NCBI GenBank assembly: GCA_019925795.1
Contig: CM034300.1
Coordinates: forward strand, 55,100,873 to 55,164,872
Length of the DNA: 64,000 nucleotides
DNA from: Dendrobium chrysotoxum
Lineage: Eukaryota > Streptophyta > Magnoliopsida > Asparagales > Orchidaceae
Reading direction: 5' to 3'
Shown: positions 26,101 through 37,451 of the stretch, one piece after another
How positions within the stretch are numbered: the first letter of the stretch is position 1
Layout: each line of letters starts with the position of its first letter
The notes under the pieces: model-generated
What the model was told of the DNA's origin: nothing
The model's database searches: none
Seen by the model: the letters and a program-made list of their open reading frames with translations, nothing else
Made by a program: the position numbers and the translations under genes

Positions 26101-26474
26101 AATGTGAAAAGTAAATACATGGCTAATTTATATAGTTAATAGACTTAGATTTCATTCAAAGTTATAGAGTGAGGAAAGAAAACTCAAAATTATGGAATTT
26201 GTGTTAGAAGAATCACTTATGAAGAAGATGAATGTGATTATTATGATATTTTGGATGAGGTTCTTGAGCTTTAGTACCCAGGAGAAGATGGGAATCTTGT
26301 ATGTTCATTCAACGATCAATGGTATGATTATGTATCGAATAGAGGCATAAGGGCTCATCCTACATATGGTATAGTATAGGTAAAGCATAGTAGAATATAT
26401 GATAAGTTTTATCCATTTGTGATAACAAGTTAAGCTGTGCCATTTTTTTCAGCAAATATCCCAATGGTTGTAGA
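23160..26474 (+). pseudogene. CACTA tnp2/tnpD-type transposase, main part (broken)
   Basis: This transposase would bind and cut the element ends. Successive frames give the family in order: WMYNRLLLG and FRCPCLKHKNQAFL (transposase-associated domain, 23168-23410), SWECFNNFIALIKETN (about 23680), NGFMLYYKDD and PRFKPN (23820-23900), then the Transposase_21 core. That core shows MRWHKEKLAHSGVLSHPSDA, KHFDQTHASF, RLGLCAAGFTP and VILTLYDLPP (23991-24305), then GMLSGWSTAGKL and HPFRRNKDSL (24408-24630), LDVIHIEKNM (24800) and PIILCKLEKKFPHRFFDSM (25280-25335). The C-terminal part has FYYNYFEPQVRS (25570) and a last block near 26060-26460. At least a dozen stops and frameshifts break it. It is cut at about 26475-26491 by the sirevirus array and continues at 46816. 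Confidence 0.92.
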
Positions 26475-26491
26475 TAAAAGTATGAATAGGT

Positions 26492-28087
26492 TGTTAGACC
26501 TATCGATTAAGTCCCTAGGCTAACCAAGAGGGGGGGAGTGAATTGGTTCTTTAAAATTTCTCTCAGCATTTTAAAAAATTTTAAATTAAAAACTAAAATA
26601 AATCATACTATACGATATCAATTTGTACCGTACAATCAGAGATGATTTTTTTGTAATTTTCAACCACAGAATAATAAAATGCAGTGAAGTAAGAAAATAT
26701 ATTAAGTAAAAACAAGAATAGAGAACACCAGATTTTATAGTGGTTCGGTCAAATACGACCTACATCCACTCCCTAGAGACTCCTTCTCTAGGTATTACAC
26801 TATGTCAAAGTGACTCTCCTTTAGCTCCCACAGCAAGGTAGAGAAGCCTTTACAAACTCTCTTCCACCAAATCCTGGTGTGGCAGAGAACCGACATCCTT
26901 TTTCACCCTCCTGGTGAAGGCAGAGAACCGGCATGTCCTTTCACACCCTCATGGTGTAGGCAGAGTACCCACTTGTCCTTTCACACCCTCCTACTGTTGG
27001 CATAGTACCATCATCCTTTTTCACCCTCCTGGTGATGGCAGAGAACTGGAACCCTCTTGAACAACCTTCTTGCAAGTGCCTCCAAAGAGATTGGGAGGAA
27101 GCTTGAAGTGCAAACAATGAGATCCCTCACACTTCTATAACTTTGTGAATCTCCTCATAATTTTCTCTTAAAAGGTCTCACAACACACTCCCAAATACTC
27201 TCCCAATTACTCTCCCGTACACTCTCAAGAAGAATTTTCGTAGAAGAATATTTTTTCAGTCAGCTTTTAAGACACTTAAATACTAAGGACAACAAAAATC
27301 ATCCAAAAACTAAAATTTTCAAGTTTTACGCATGTAGATCATCCCGTACGATCTCATACCATACTGTACGAATAGTTCAAATTTCTGAACGATTCGTCCC
27401 ATACGAGGTTATACGAATCAAACTGAGCCGTTCACCCCAGACGTTCGTCCCATATGAACAAGCTGTATGAACCATTCCGAGTCATTCATCCTGGAAGTTC
27501 ATCCCATATGAACAGGGCGTACGAACCAGTCTGAGCCATTCATCCCAAACGTTTGTCTCGTATGAACAAGTCGTACAAATCATTCCGAGCTATTCGTCTT
27601 AAACATTCGTCCCGTACGAACAGGGCCTACAAACCATTTTGAGCCATTCGTCCCTAAAAATTCTTATGTACAAAGTCATTTCGTACTGTACGAATAAGAA
27701 AAAAATTCCAAATGGAGGTTCCTTGTGGAGTATAAATAGCACAGATCATCCCGTACGATCCAATATCATACTGTACGATCAGTATTTGAAAAAAAATTCA
27801 CTCCCCGATTGTGTGTGTGCACCGTTATCCAACTTACAATCACACTCTCTCAGACTTAAGAAAAGTAAAAAAGATATAGACTTCACTCACAATACACATT
27901 AACAAATGACCTAGAAGCCTTCAGCAGTCTGGAGTGTAAAATTTTCTGAAAAACATGTTAGTACACTCATAAAGAAAAACCAATAGTTGTTAGAAGAAAA
28001 ATAAAACAAATAATAAGCTTTTGTAATCATCAAAAATAACTTGTATCAAAATTCACTTGAAAGAACAGATTTGCACAAATCATAACA
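26492..28087 (-). repeat. LTR1 (outer 3' LTR of the array)
   Basis: This is the only complete LTR of the three: TGTTAGACC at 26492 and CATAACA at 28087, with a short TGTTA/TAACA terminal inverted repeat. It holds a roughly 40-bp repeat (CACCCTCCTGGTG-centred units, 26895-27050), four 54-bp tandem units (27443-27658), and palindromes such as ATCATCCCGTACGAT. On the minus strand GTATTTAAGTG near 27285 is the likely TATA box. Confidence 0.9.
27443..27658 (-). repeat. Four 54-bp tandem units in LTR1
   Basis: Units begin GTTCGTCCCATATGAAC, GTTCATCCCATATGAAC, GTTTGTCTCGTATGAAC and ATTCGTCCCGTACGAAC. Each holds a palindrome of the form GTTCGT-N-ACGAAC. Counterparts: 36827-37020 and 46187-46390. The frame at 36838-37059 is only these repeats translated. 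Confidence 0.85.
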
Positions 28088-29481
28088 ATCTCCCCTTTTT
28101 GATGATGGCAAAACATTTATTGTTTGAGTTCATAATTATACCCTTGTTTCTCCTAAGCTTCTACTAAATGTTAGCTCCCCCTAAATAAAAGATCTCCTAG
28201 GCTCCCCCTAAATGAAAGATCCCCCTAAATAAATGATCTATCCTAAAATAAGGGGTAAGAGGAGATTAGATGATCTAACAAAAAATAAGCAGAGCGAAGA
28301 GGTGAAAAAGAAAAACACAAGACAAGCAAGTACAGTTGCAAAGAAAAAATACACATAACATGCAACAAGTACACATACATATAATACAACATACATACAA
28401 TACAACAGATAAAGCAACTAGTTAAACAATATAAAAAGCAATGCAATAATAACAAGTACGTATGGATACATACAATATAATAGATAAAGCAACAAGTCAA
28501 ACAATATAAAACTCCCCCTTTTGACAACAACAAAAAGGGAAGACACTCAAAGGTGTTGAGGAATTGTAAAATAATGTGAAAAGAAGATTAACTATAATAT
28601 TAAAATCAAATGCAAAAAGTAAAGACTCAAAATGATTTAGATCACAGACTATAATAAGGAGAAGACAAGATGATCTATGTTAGTAATGTAATAGATAGAT
28701 TAAGTAACCACAACTATTGCATAAATGGTGAAAGAAAAAATTACCAAATTTCTATGTCAAATGCAAGGATCATTGAGTAGTGAAATTTAAGAAAATATTA
28801 AAGGAAAGAATAATTGGCGACATTGCGCATCTTTTCAAATTTTTTTGGTCTAATTTGGTGCCTCTTTATAATTTTGGTGACATTGCGCATCTTTTATTGT
28901 ATGGCACATTTTGTGCATCTTTTTCAATTATTGGCACATATTATTTTGACAAAATAAGATTCTTCCCAACAACATAATCCCTTAATCACTAGTACAATAA
29001 TGAATACATTGAAATAAAAATTAAGATTAATAATAAGACATCAAATATACAATAATTTAGGCTAAGTAACACATGTCTAAAATAGTTTAAAGTAAGATCT
29101 TCTAAGATACACCAAATCAAAATGAAATCTAAATATTTTGAGAAATTAAATTATACATAGAAATTTCTATTGTAATCAAATTTCAGTTAACATTTTATAA
29201 AATTCATCAACTACATTCAAGTGTTAAAGAATTGTAAATTTCCAGTCATAATCAACAATCATAGAATAATATGCATTAAAACTGAACTTTTTCATTCATC
29301 ACTTGAAAGTATGAATAAGCAAGCTTTTACATTCAACACACTGCTCATAAAAGAAAGCTTGCAAAAAAATAGACATCACTCAACAACAACTTAAGAACAA
29401 TAACAAGAACAATAATCACATCAACTAACACCTCATAAAATAACAAAGCAAAGACCAATCCAAACAACAAGAAGAAAATCT
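28088..29481 (-). other. 3' non-coding region with repeated motifs and several polypurine tracts, copy 1
   Basis: On the minus strand the GATGCGCAATGTC and GCACAAAATGTGCC units recur at 28800-28930. Purine tracts lie at about 28503-28513, 28180-28230 (three AGGGGGA units) and 28088-28100, the last abutting LTR1. The frame at 28243-28533 is Tyr/Cys/Leu-rich low complexity from CA-rich repeats and I do not call it a gene. Confidence 0.7.
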
Positions 29482-30573
29482 CTAATAGTCTGAGGGACCC
29501 TGATCTGGAGGTGGTGGAGGAGCAGCGAACATAGCAAAGTAGCTATTGACTGTTGCAATGTTGGTGTTCACTGACTCGAATTGGTCTCGAATCCACACCC
29601 TGTCCTCATTATATCTCTCATCCTGCAGCTTTAAATGTCCCTCTATTTGATTAAAGCTTTGATCCATTTGATAAAAATGCTGGACCATATCCTAATAAAA
29701 ATTCTGCTCAGGTCCAAGTGTAGGTGTAAGAGCAGGTGCAGGTTCGTCCTCATAACTATCCCCATTTCCATCTTTCACAAAAAGTGACCGAAAAGAACCA
29801 TCAGTGAAATAAAGTGGCAGCTCAGAAGGTCTGTTAGGATGGACCATATTGTACTTCTTTTCAAGAATAAAGCAAATCACATGACCTAAGGCAATGTTCT
29901 TCTTTCTCTTTACACTAGGTTGGCCAATATCGGTGAGGGAATAAAGATAGTTCAAAAGTAATTGGGCTTCATCTATGGGTTGGCTAGACATAATCAAATA
30001 TGTAACAGTAAAAAGAAGAGGGGTCATGTTAACTCTATCTCCAGCTTTGGGAATGATGGAGCTCCTAAGAACATGTTGAATGATTCTAGCATTTTGATTC
30101 AATGAGTCAACTATAGGATAGTGAGTAGGTTGGCTTATACCCCTAATAACTTGATTGACTTCAGACCAATCATAGTCCACTCTAGAGGCTAGAGTATGTG
30201 CCTGAATGCCCAGAGTGTTCAGATGGAAAAATGCTCCAAGATCCTCCTTGGTTATTTCAACCCTTCATTTTAGAATAAAAGAGGTAATCCTAGTATGGTC
30301 CTGATTAAATTTCATGTTTGCTAGAAAGACATGGAAAAGGTCTTTGTTGTAGACATAGATTAGGGTGAGAATGAAAGAAAATTGAGTAGAGTCGAACAAT
30401 GGCATTACTACAAAGTGAATGTTCTCTTGCAGTAGAATGCGAGATGGAGTGATTTTGGAAGCGGCATACCTATAGTATGCCTACTTATTTTCGGCACTTA
30501 AGAAATTGTCATCCCAATTCTACCAAGATGTCGATCCCCTAGATTGTCGAGCTCTCTTTCCGCTTCCTGACAT
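29482..30573 (-). pseudogene. Sirevirus extra ORF downstream of pol, copy 1 (broken)
   Basis: This would be a 363-residue protein from MSGSGKRARQSRG to PDQGPSDY. The reading frame is unbroken by indels but interrupted by four stops (near 30530, 30484, 30272 and 29692), each one transition from Gln or Arg. It resembles the so-called putative plant transposon protein domain found as an extra ORF in plant LTR elements: IQHVLRSSIIPKAGDRVNMT, LLNYLYSLTDI, KKNIALGHVICFILEKKYN. The C-terminus is Pro/acid-rich, then amphipathic (QMDQSFNQIEGHLKLQDERY). There is no signal peptide or membrane segment, so nothing supports an envelope role. Function unknown. Confidence 0.75.
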
Positions 30574-31227
30574 CTCTATCAAATGCTTAGAAAGGTCTGA
30601 AATTGGAAGTAAAATGAATAAAAATGACCCTCTTTTATATAGAAAAATGACCAATCATACTGTATGAAAAAATTTTGTATGAGACGAAATATATTTCATC
30701 CAGGATGAAATACATTTCATTCGGAATGAATGGAAACAGTCAAAAATGAAACAGCTTTTTGTAAATTGCTCGTCCAGAGACATCCTTTCGTACAGGCTTT
30801 TTAACTTCCTAATCGTACAGACGATGACATTTTTGTCCGAGGCGATCAGAATATTAAAGATCGTTCAGGTGACGGTTAGGTTTGTCCTTATCCAAATTAA
30901 CACATGAATCGTACAGACGAAGAGGTGTTTGTACAGGATGATCAACAATCATAACTGACACTAACCGTAAACCCACCCCATTCGTACAAACGAAACTGTT
31001 CCTATCGTAGAGTACGATGATGCAATCGTATAGTATGAACAGATAAAAAAAATATAATTCGTCACTTCAGCTTTATAATTTTTCAACACTAAAATAAGGA
31101 ACAAAATGTAAAAAGTTTTTATTTTAATTTTTCTTTTTAAAGAAGGCACAAATGGTAACCATAAGTCACAATAAACTATAAACAAATAAACTAACAAACA
31201 CATACAACAAATTTGCAAAATTTTTAA
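30574..31227 (-). promoter_or_regulatory. Intergenic region before the extra ORF with palindromes and TATA box, copy 1
   Basis: Between pol and the extra ORF lie 654 bp with no coding content. On the minus strand TATATAAA (30634-30641) sits about 60 bp upstream of the ORF's ATG (30573). Upstream of it are perfect palindromes: 30693-30711 (ATTTCATCC-A-GGATGAAAT), TCATACTGTATGA near 30656, 30981-30994 (TTCGTACAAACGAA) and 31004-31018 (ATCGTAGAGTACGAT). The layout palindromes, TATA, start resembles that of the LTR promoters. A separate promoter for the extra ORF is my inference. Confidence 0.55.
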
Positions 31228-34200
31228 TCAAGCATTAAGATCAATCACACCTAGCCTTATCCTTAAAATGCTAAAAGTGTCAAAAGCTAATGATTTTGTG
31301 AAAATATCTACAAGTTAATCTTTAGTAGCGACGTGATATAGTTCAATTACTCCTTTCACTACATGATCTCTTATGAAATGATGCCTTATATCAATATGCT
31401 TTGTTCTAGAATGTTGAATAGGATTCTTTGAAATGAAAATAGCACTAGTGTTATCATAAGAGATTTGAATTTTACCAATAGAAAATCCTAAGTCAACCAT
31501 TTATTATTTCAACCAAAGCACTTGTGCAACACAACTCCCTAAGGTAATATATTTTGCTTCAGCTGTAGAAAGTGCTACTGAATTTTATTTCCTACTGAAC
31601 CAAGATACTAAAGAATTTCTAATAAATTGACAAGTCCCAGAAGTACTCTTCCGATCAACCCTACAGCCTGCAAAATCAGAATCTGAGTATCCTATGATTT
31701 TAAAAGAAGAAATATTCTTAGGATACCAAATCCCTAAATTTTGAGTTCCCAAAAGAAATCTCAATATTCTTTTCACAACTATCAAATGTGATTCCTTTGG
31801 ATCAGATTAAAATCTAGCACATAAGAAAACACTAAACATAATATCTAGTCAGCTAGCAGTCTGTAAAGAAATGATCTAATTATTCCTCTAAACTTTTTTT
31901 GATCAACAAATTTTCCCTTAGGCTGCTTATCTAATAGTACTATGAAACTCATGGGTGTAGTTACAGGTTTAGCATTATCCATTTCATACTTTCTGAGGAT
32001 GTCCTTAACATACTTAGATTGACAAAGAAAAGTTCCTTCCTCATTTTTCCTTATGCTAAAACTAATAAAATAACTCAAGTCACCCATCAAACTCATCTAA
32101 AATTCGCCACTCATTATTTTTGAAAATTTATCACATAGATTTTTATCAGTTGATCCAAAAATGATGTCATCTATATATATTTGTATAATGAGTATTTCAT
32201 TCCCTACGCTTTTCAAAAATAGAGTGGTGTCCACACTTCCTTTAACAAATGATCCTTTCAATAGAAAAGTTCTTAACCTCTCATACCAAACTCTAGGTGA
32301 CTGTTTTAGTCCATACAATGCCTTTTTTAATTTAAGAACATGATTAAAAAATTTAGAATTTTCAAAATATGGAGGTTGCTCAACATAAACATCTTCTTCT
32401 ATCACCCCATTCAAAAAGGCACTTTTAACATCCATTTGATATAATTTAAAATCTTTAAAACAGGAAAAGACTAATAAAACCGTAATTGCTTCAAGTCTCA
32501 CTACAGGGGTAAATATCTCCTCAAAGTCAATCCCTTCAATTTGATTATACCCCTTAGCTACCAATCTAGCCTTATTTCTAATCATAACACATGAATCATT
32601 CATCTTATTTTTGAACACCCACTTAGTTCCAACTACACTTTGATCCTTTGGCCTTTCAACTAACTCTCAAACATCATTTCTTTTAAATTGATTTAATTCT
32701 TTTTACATGTCCAAAATCCAAAATTCATCCATAAGTGCTTGATCAATATTAGTGGGTTCAATCATTGAAATAAAAGCTGAATGCTTTACTTCTTTCCTCA
32801 AACCATGCCTAGTCCTAACTCCTTCACTTGGGTCTCCTAAAATCAACTCTTTAGGATGACTTCTAACAAATTTCCATTCTTTAGGCATTCAGTTTTCTTC
32901 TTCATTTTCAACCCTTTTTTTAACTTTTTCATTTTTAAGTTTTTGGGATATTTCCTCAACCTCATCTTCATCCAACTTAGACCCTTCACTATTATTAGAT
33001 TCATCAAAAACTACATGAGTGGTCTCCTCAACAATAAATGTTCTTTTATTAAAAACTCTATAGGATTTTCCAACACTTGAATAACCTAGAAAGATTCGTT
33101 CATTTGATTTAGGATCAAATTTTCCTAAGAGAGTTTTGCCATTATTATGAATGAACACTTTACATCCAAAAACATGTAGATATGAAAGGCTGGGACTTCT
33201 ACCTTTAAGAAGTTCATAGGGTATCTTATTTAATTTAAATCTAATATACACCCTATTCAATACATAGCACGCTGTGCTAACTACTTCAACCCAAAAATAT
33301 TTTGGAAGTGAATATTCTGCCAACATGGCTCTACCAGTTTCAATTAATGTCCTATTCTTTCTTTCTATAACTCCATTCTATTGAGGTGTCCTAGAAGCTG
33401 AGAAATTTTGTTCTATTCCATGAGATTTGCAAAAAGTAACAAATAATTCATTTTCAAATTCTCTCCCATGATCATTTTGGATAGATATAATTTCAAATCC
33501 TAATTTTCTCTGAATCCAAGTGGCAAAATCTTTAAACTCCTTAAATGATTCACTCTTATGATTCAAAAATCTAATCCAGGTAAATCTAGAATAATCATCT
33601 ATAATTATATACTTAAATCTTTTTCCTCCTAAACTTAAAGTGCTAACAGGTCCAAATAAATCCAAGTGAAGAGTTTTTAAGGGCTTGCTAGTTTTAATTT
33701 TCTTGATTGAACTGAAAGAGGATCTGACTTATTTTTCTAATTGACATGCATCACACAAATGATCTTTAGTAAAGTCTAATTTGGGTACACCTCTAACTAG
33801 CTCCTTTTGGGTAATTTTCCAAAGATTTCTTATACTAGCATAACAAAGCCTTCTATGCTATAATCATGATTCATCAGATACAGTTTTCAAATAAAAAGCA
33901 GTAGAAGGTTTAACAAAATTTAAATCTAACATGTAAACATTATTCACTCTATCACCATTCAACATAATAATTCTATTTTTACTAATAATAAAACTAGTAG
34001 GTAGGAATTTAATATGATAACTTTGGTCACATAATTGACTTATGCTCAACAGATTATGTTTTAAGCCTTCAACCAACAGAACATTCTCAATCAAAAAAAT
34101 TTTAGAATTCCAATCATACATGTACCTACCACTCTCTTGATAGTATTATCTCCAAGTGCAACCTTACCTCCATTCCTGGCTTCCAGCATTATAAATTGAT

Positions 34201-34253
34201 TTGCATCTCCAGTCATATGCTTTGAACAATCGTTATCCAGGTACCAAACACTC
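31228..34253 (-). pseudogene. Sirevirus pol, array copy 1 (PR-INT-RT-RH, broken)
   Basis: Domains run in copia order on the minus strand. Protease: DNDCSKHMTGD (about 34210) keeps the Asp but not the usual Ser-Gly. GAG-pre-integrase: GLKHNLLSISQLC and CDACQLEK (33730-34121). Integrase: HLDLFGPV, DDYSRFTW, IQNDHGREFEN and GVIERKNRT (32900-33680), followed by YLHVFGCKVF and FLGYSS. Reverse transcriptase: KARLVAKGYNQ, FTPVVR, YQMDVKSAFLNG, LKKALYGLKQSPR and the catalytic YIDDIIFGS (32100-32620), then KYVKDILRKY. RNase H: SDSDFAGC, STSGTC, YDNTSA, RTKHIDIRHHFIRD, ending at 31228. At least ten stops break it, mostly at former Gln codons. Confidence 0.93.
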
Positions 34254-35996
34254 TCACGAGGTCTTGTATGAGAGCGACTCTACAAAATTATCAAATGTTA
34301 GTTTGGAAACCCAAATAAGTTTGGGTTCACCTCTTGATAATTTTAAAATAGATGTATGTGTGATATACTGTATGTTATGAATCTTAGGTCTCCACACTAA
34401 ATGTGTTCTATGATGAATAGTATAAGTGTGAGAAATATGTCCAATCATACCACAAGAAAAACACTTAACTCCAAGAAAAGGATTTATCAATCCATATGTC
34501 CTATTAGATCTTCTCCTAGATTTTGAATTAGTGGACTTGTGGTAGGTTTTCTGAAAATCTTCCTGTTTAGGTGGATTCCTATTTTCTTCAAATGCTTTAA
34601 ACTTAACCTCAAGATATGCATTAGCACTTTCTAGATTCAAATTTTCAATCTTCAAGTTATGCTCTCTACTATCCGATTCATCCATAAAAGTTTTGAAATC
34701 ATTTTCAAGTTCAGTATGTGATAATTTTAACATTTCATGCTTTTTATTTAAATCATCATATTCATCCAACAAGGTCATGTGGTTGCTATCAATTAATGCA
34801 TGATCTTTACTAAGGATTTCGTATTCTTTTTACAGCTCTAGATAATCCAAATTTAATTTTACATGTAATTTCTTAAGTTTCTTATATGCAGAATGAATGC
34901 GTTCAGAAACTTCAAATAACTCTTTATAACTTAAGTCGCATACCTCCTCTTGATCTGAATGATCAAGATTGTCAGCCATTAAGCATAAATTTGTGACTTC
35001 CTCTTTAGGTGCTGTTTCTAAAGAATCTGAAGCTGAGTCCGCCCAAAAAGCTCGTTGAAATCTCTTTTTACCCCTTCTTTCCTTTGGTTTCTCCTCAGCT
35101 TACTCCTTGCTAGGATTAGCCTTGAGATTGGGGCATTCTATCTTTATATATCCTGGCTTCATGCATTCATAGCAAATAACATCAGTAGAACCTTTAACAT
35201 TTTTATGGAACTTACCTTTGTTCCACTATTGGCGTCTTCTCTGCTTCCTCTTTAGGAAACTCTTAAACTGCCTTATCATTAAGGCAATGTCTTCCTCATC
35301 CTCCGGTAGTGACTGATCACTATCTGAACCTCCCACCTTCAAAGCTATATTCTTCTCCTTCCGCTAGTCACCTACATCAATCTGTCTTTGAGTCATAGAT
35401 TGCTCATAAGCAATTAATGATCCAAGAAGATTGTTAATAGAATAAACATTTAAATCATTCGATTCAGTTATTACAGTTATCTTTGCATTATAAGCAGTAG
35501 GTAAGCAATGAAATATTTTATTTACTTTTTCCACATTCATTAATTCCCTACCTAAGGCATGCAATGAAGTGGCTATATGTGTAAAACGTATATCATGTCT
35601 GAGATTGATTCATTCAGTTTCATGTGAAAGAGTTCATAATCGTGCAAAAGAATATTCAACCTAGTTTGCTTCGCTTTATTTGTACCTTCATACATAATGC
35701 AAAGTCTATCCCATATTTCCTTTCTAAATTTACAAGTGGAAACACACATATAGTCTTCAGATTTAAGAGCATAGAAAAAGCTATTTAAGTATTTTGCATT
35801 TAGTTGTGCTAATTCCCTTTCTTCTAAAGTCCAATCAGCAAAAGGTGTTTCAACTCTAATGTCATCTACTAGTCTAGTGGTTGCAGTATAACCATCCTAA
35901 ACTAACATCCACATGCGATAATCAAAAGATTGCAGAAAAGTAGACATACGAGTTTTTCATAAATCAAATGGAATATTGTCAAACAGTGGAGGTCTA
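34254..35996 (-). pseudogene. Sirevirus gag, array copy 1 (broken)
   Basis: Starting at a truncated N-terminus (SRPPLFDNIPFDL), the minus frames show the UBN2-type gag domain: MSTFLQSFDYRM, LAQLNAKYLNSFFYAL, WDRLCIMYEGT, LNILLHDYELFHMK and HALGRELMNVEKVNKIF. A first zinc knuckle near 35160 has lost its His (PGYIKIEC), a probable coiled coil spans about 34600-34980, and a second knuckle near 34440 reads CFSCGMIGH but has Tyr for the last Cys. The first codons of gag, the primer binding site and the LTR end have been deleted. Stops include TGA for Trp and TAG for Gln near the start; a frameshift lies near 35590. Confidence 0.88.
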
Positions 35997-37451
35997 CTGA
36001 TCAAACTGTATGATATCAATTCGTATCATACGATCATAGATGATTTTTTTATACTTTTCAACCACAAAATAATAAAATGCAGTGGAGTAAGTAAAAATAA
36101 TATTAGAGAATACCAGATTTTATAGTGGTTCGGTCAAACACAACCTACATCCACTCCCTAGAGACTCCTTCTCTAGGTATTGCACTATATCAAAGTGACT
36201 CTCCATTAGCCCCCACAGTAAGGCGGAGAAGCCTTTACAAACTCTCTTCCACCAAATCACGGTGTGACAGACAACTGATGTCCTTTTTCACCCTCCTGGT
36301 GAAGGCAGAGAATCGACATGTCCTTTCACACCCTCCTGGTGTAGGCAAAGTATCCACTCATCCTTTCACACCCTCCTGGTGTTGGCAGAGTACCGTCATC
36401 CTTTTTCACCCTCCTGGTGACGGTAGAGAATCGAAACCCTCTCGAATAACCTTCTTGTAAGTGCCTCCAAAGAGATTGGGAAGAAGCTTGAAGTGCAAAC
36501 AATGAGATCCCTCACACTTCTATAACTTTGTGAATCTCCTCATAATTTTCTCTTAAAAGGTCTCACAACACACTCCCAAATACTCTCCCAATTACTCTCC
36601 CGTACACTCTCAAGAAGAATTTTCGTAGAAGAATATTTTTCAGTCAGCTTTTAAGACACTTAAATACTAAGGACAGGAAAAATCATCCAAAAACTAAAAT
36701 TTTCAAGTTTTATGCATGTAGATCATCCCGTACGATCTCATACCATACTGTACGAATAGTTTAAATTTCTGAATGATTCGTCCCATACGAGGTTGTACGA
36801 ATCAAACTGAGCCGTTCGCCCCAGACGTTCGTCCCATATGAACAAGCTGTACGAACCATTCCAAGTCGTTCATCCTGGATGTTCATCCCGTATGAACAGG
36901 GCGTACGAACCAGTCCGAGCCATTCATCCTAGTCGTACAAACCATTCCGAGCTGTTCGTCCTAAACATTCGGCCCGTACGAACAGGGCGTACAAACCATT
37001 CTGAGCCATTCGTCCCTAAAAATTCTTCTGTACAAAGTCATTTCGTACTGTACGAATAAGAAAAAAAAATTCCAAATGGAGGTTCCTTGTGGAGTATAAA
37101 TAGCACAGATCATCCCGTACGATCCAATATCATACTGTACGATCAGTATTTTAAAAAAAATTCACTCCCCGATTGTGTGTGTGCACCGTTATCTAACTTA
37201 CAATCACATTCTCTCATACTCAAGAAAAGTAAAAAAGATATAGACTTCACTCACAATACACATTAACAAATGACCTAGAAGCCTTCAGCAGTCTGGAGTG
37301 TAAAATTTTCTGAAAAACATGTTAGTACACTCATAAAGAAAAACCAATAGTTGTTAGGAGAAAAATAAAATAAATAATAAGCTTTTGTAATCATCAAAAA
37401 TAACTTGTATCAAAATTCACTTGAAAGAACAGATTTGCACAAATCATAACA
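35997..37451 (-). repeat. LTR2 (middle, mosaic LTR)
   Basis: It lacks about 105 bp at its left (U5) end compared with LTR1. Its left part matches LTR3 in diagnostic bases, its right part LTR1, with the switch between 36482 (LTR3-like) and 36487 (LTR1-like). The 54-bp tandem block (36827-37020) lacks about 20 bp of one unit. The right end CATAACA is followed by the polypurine tract of the second internal region. Confidence 0.9.

Noticed and set aside
26895..27050. Regularly spaced repeats that might suggest a CRISPR-like array
   Set aside because: The repeats are imperfect, without unique spacers, inside an LTR of a plant retrotransposon, and occur in all related LTRs.
27725..27740. Plus-strand TATAAATAG in the array LTR as promoter
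   Set aside because: It points opposite to the element; the minus-strand TATTTAAG box downstream of the palindromes is the better candidate. An antisense promoter is possible but unsupported.
28243..28533. 96-codon Cys/Tyr/Leu-rich frame that looks like a membrane protein (also 37607-37897)
   Set aside because: It comes from ACATAC/ACAATA-type repeats in the 3' non-coding region read on the other strand; composition alone explains it.
29482..30573. Envelope-like gene behind pol
   Set aside because: No signal peptide, transmembrane segment or furin-type site is visible, and the conserved part resembles the plant transposon protein domain instead.
36838..37059. Frame with repeated NEPF and HPS motifs
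   Set aside because: It is the 54-bp tandem repeat of LTR2 read as protein.
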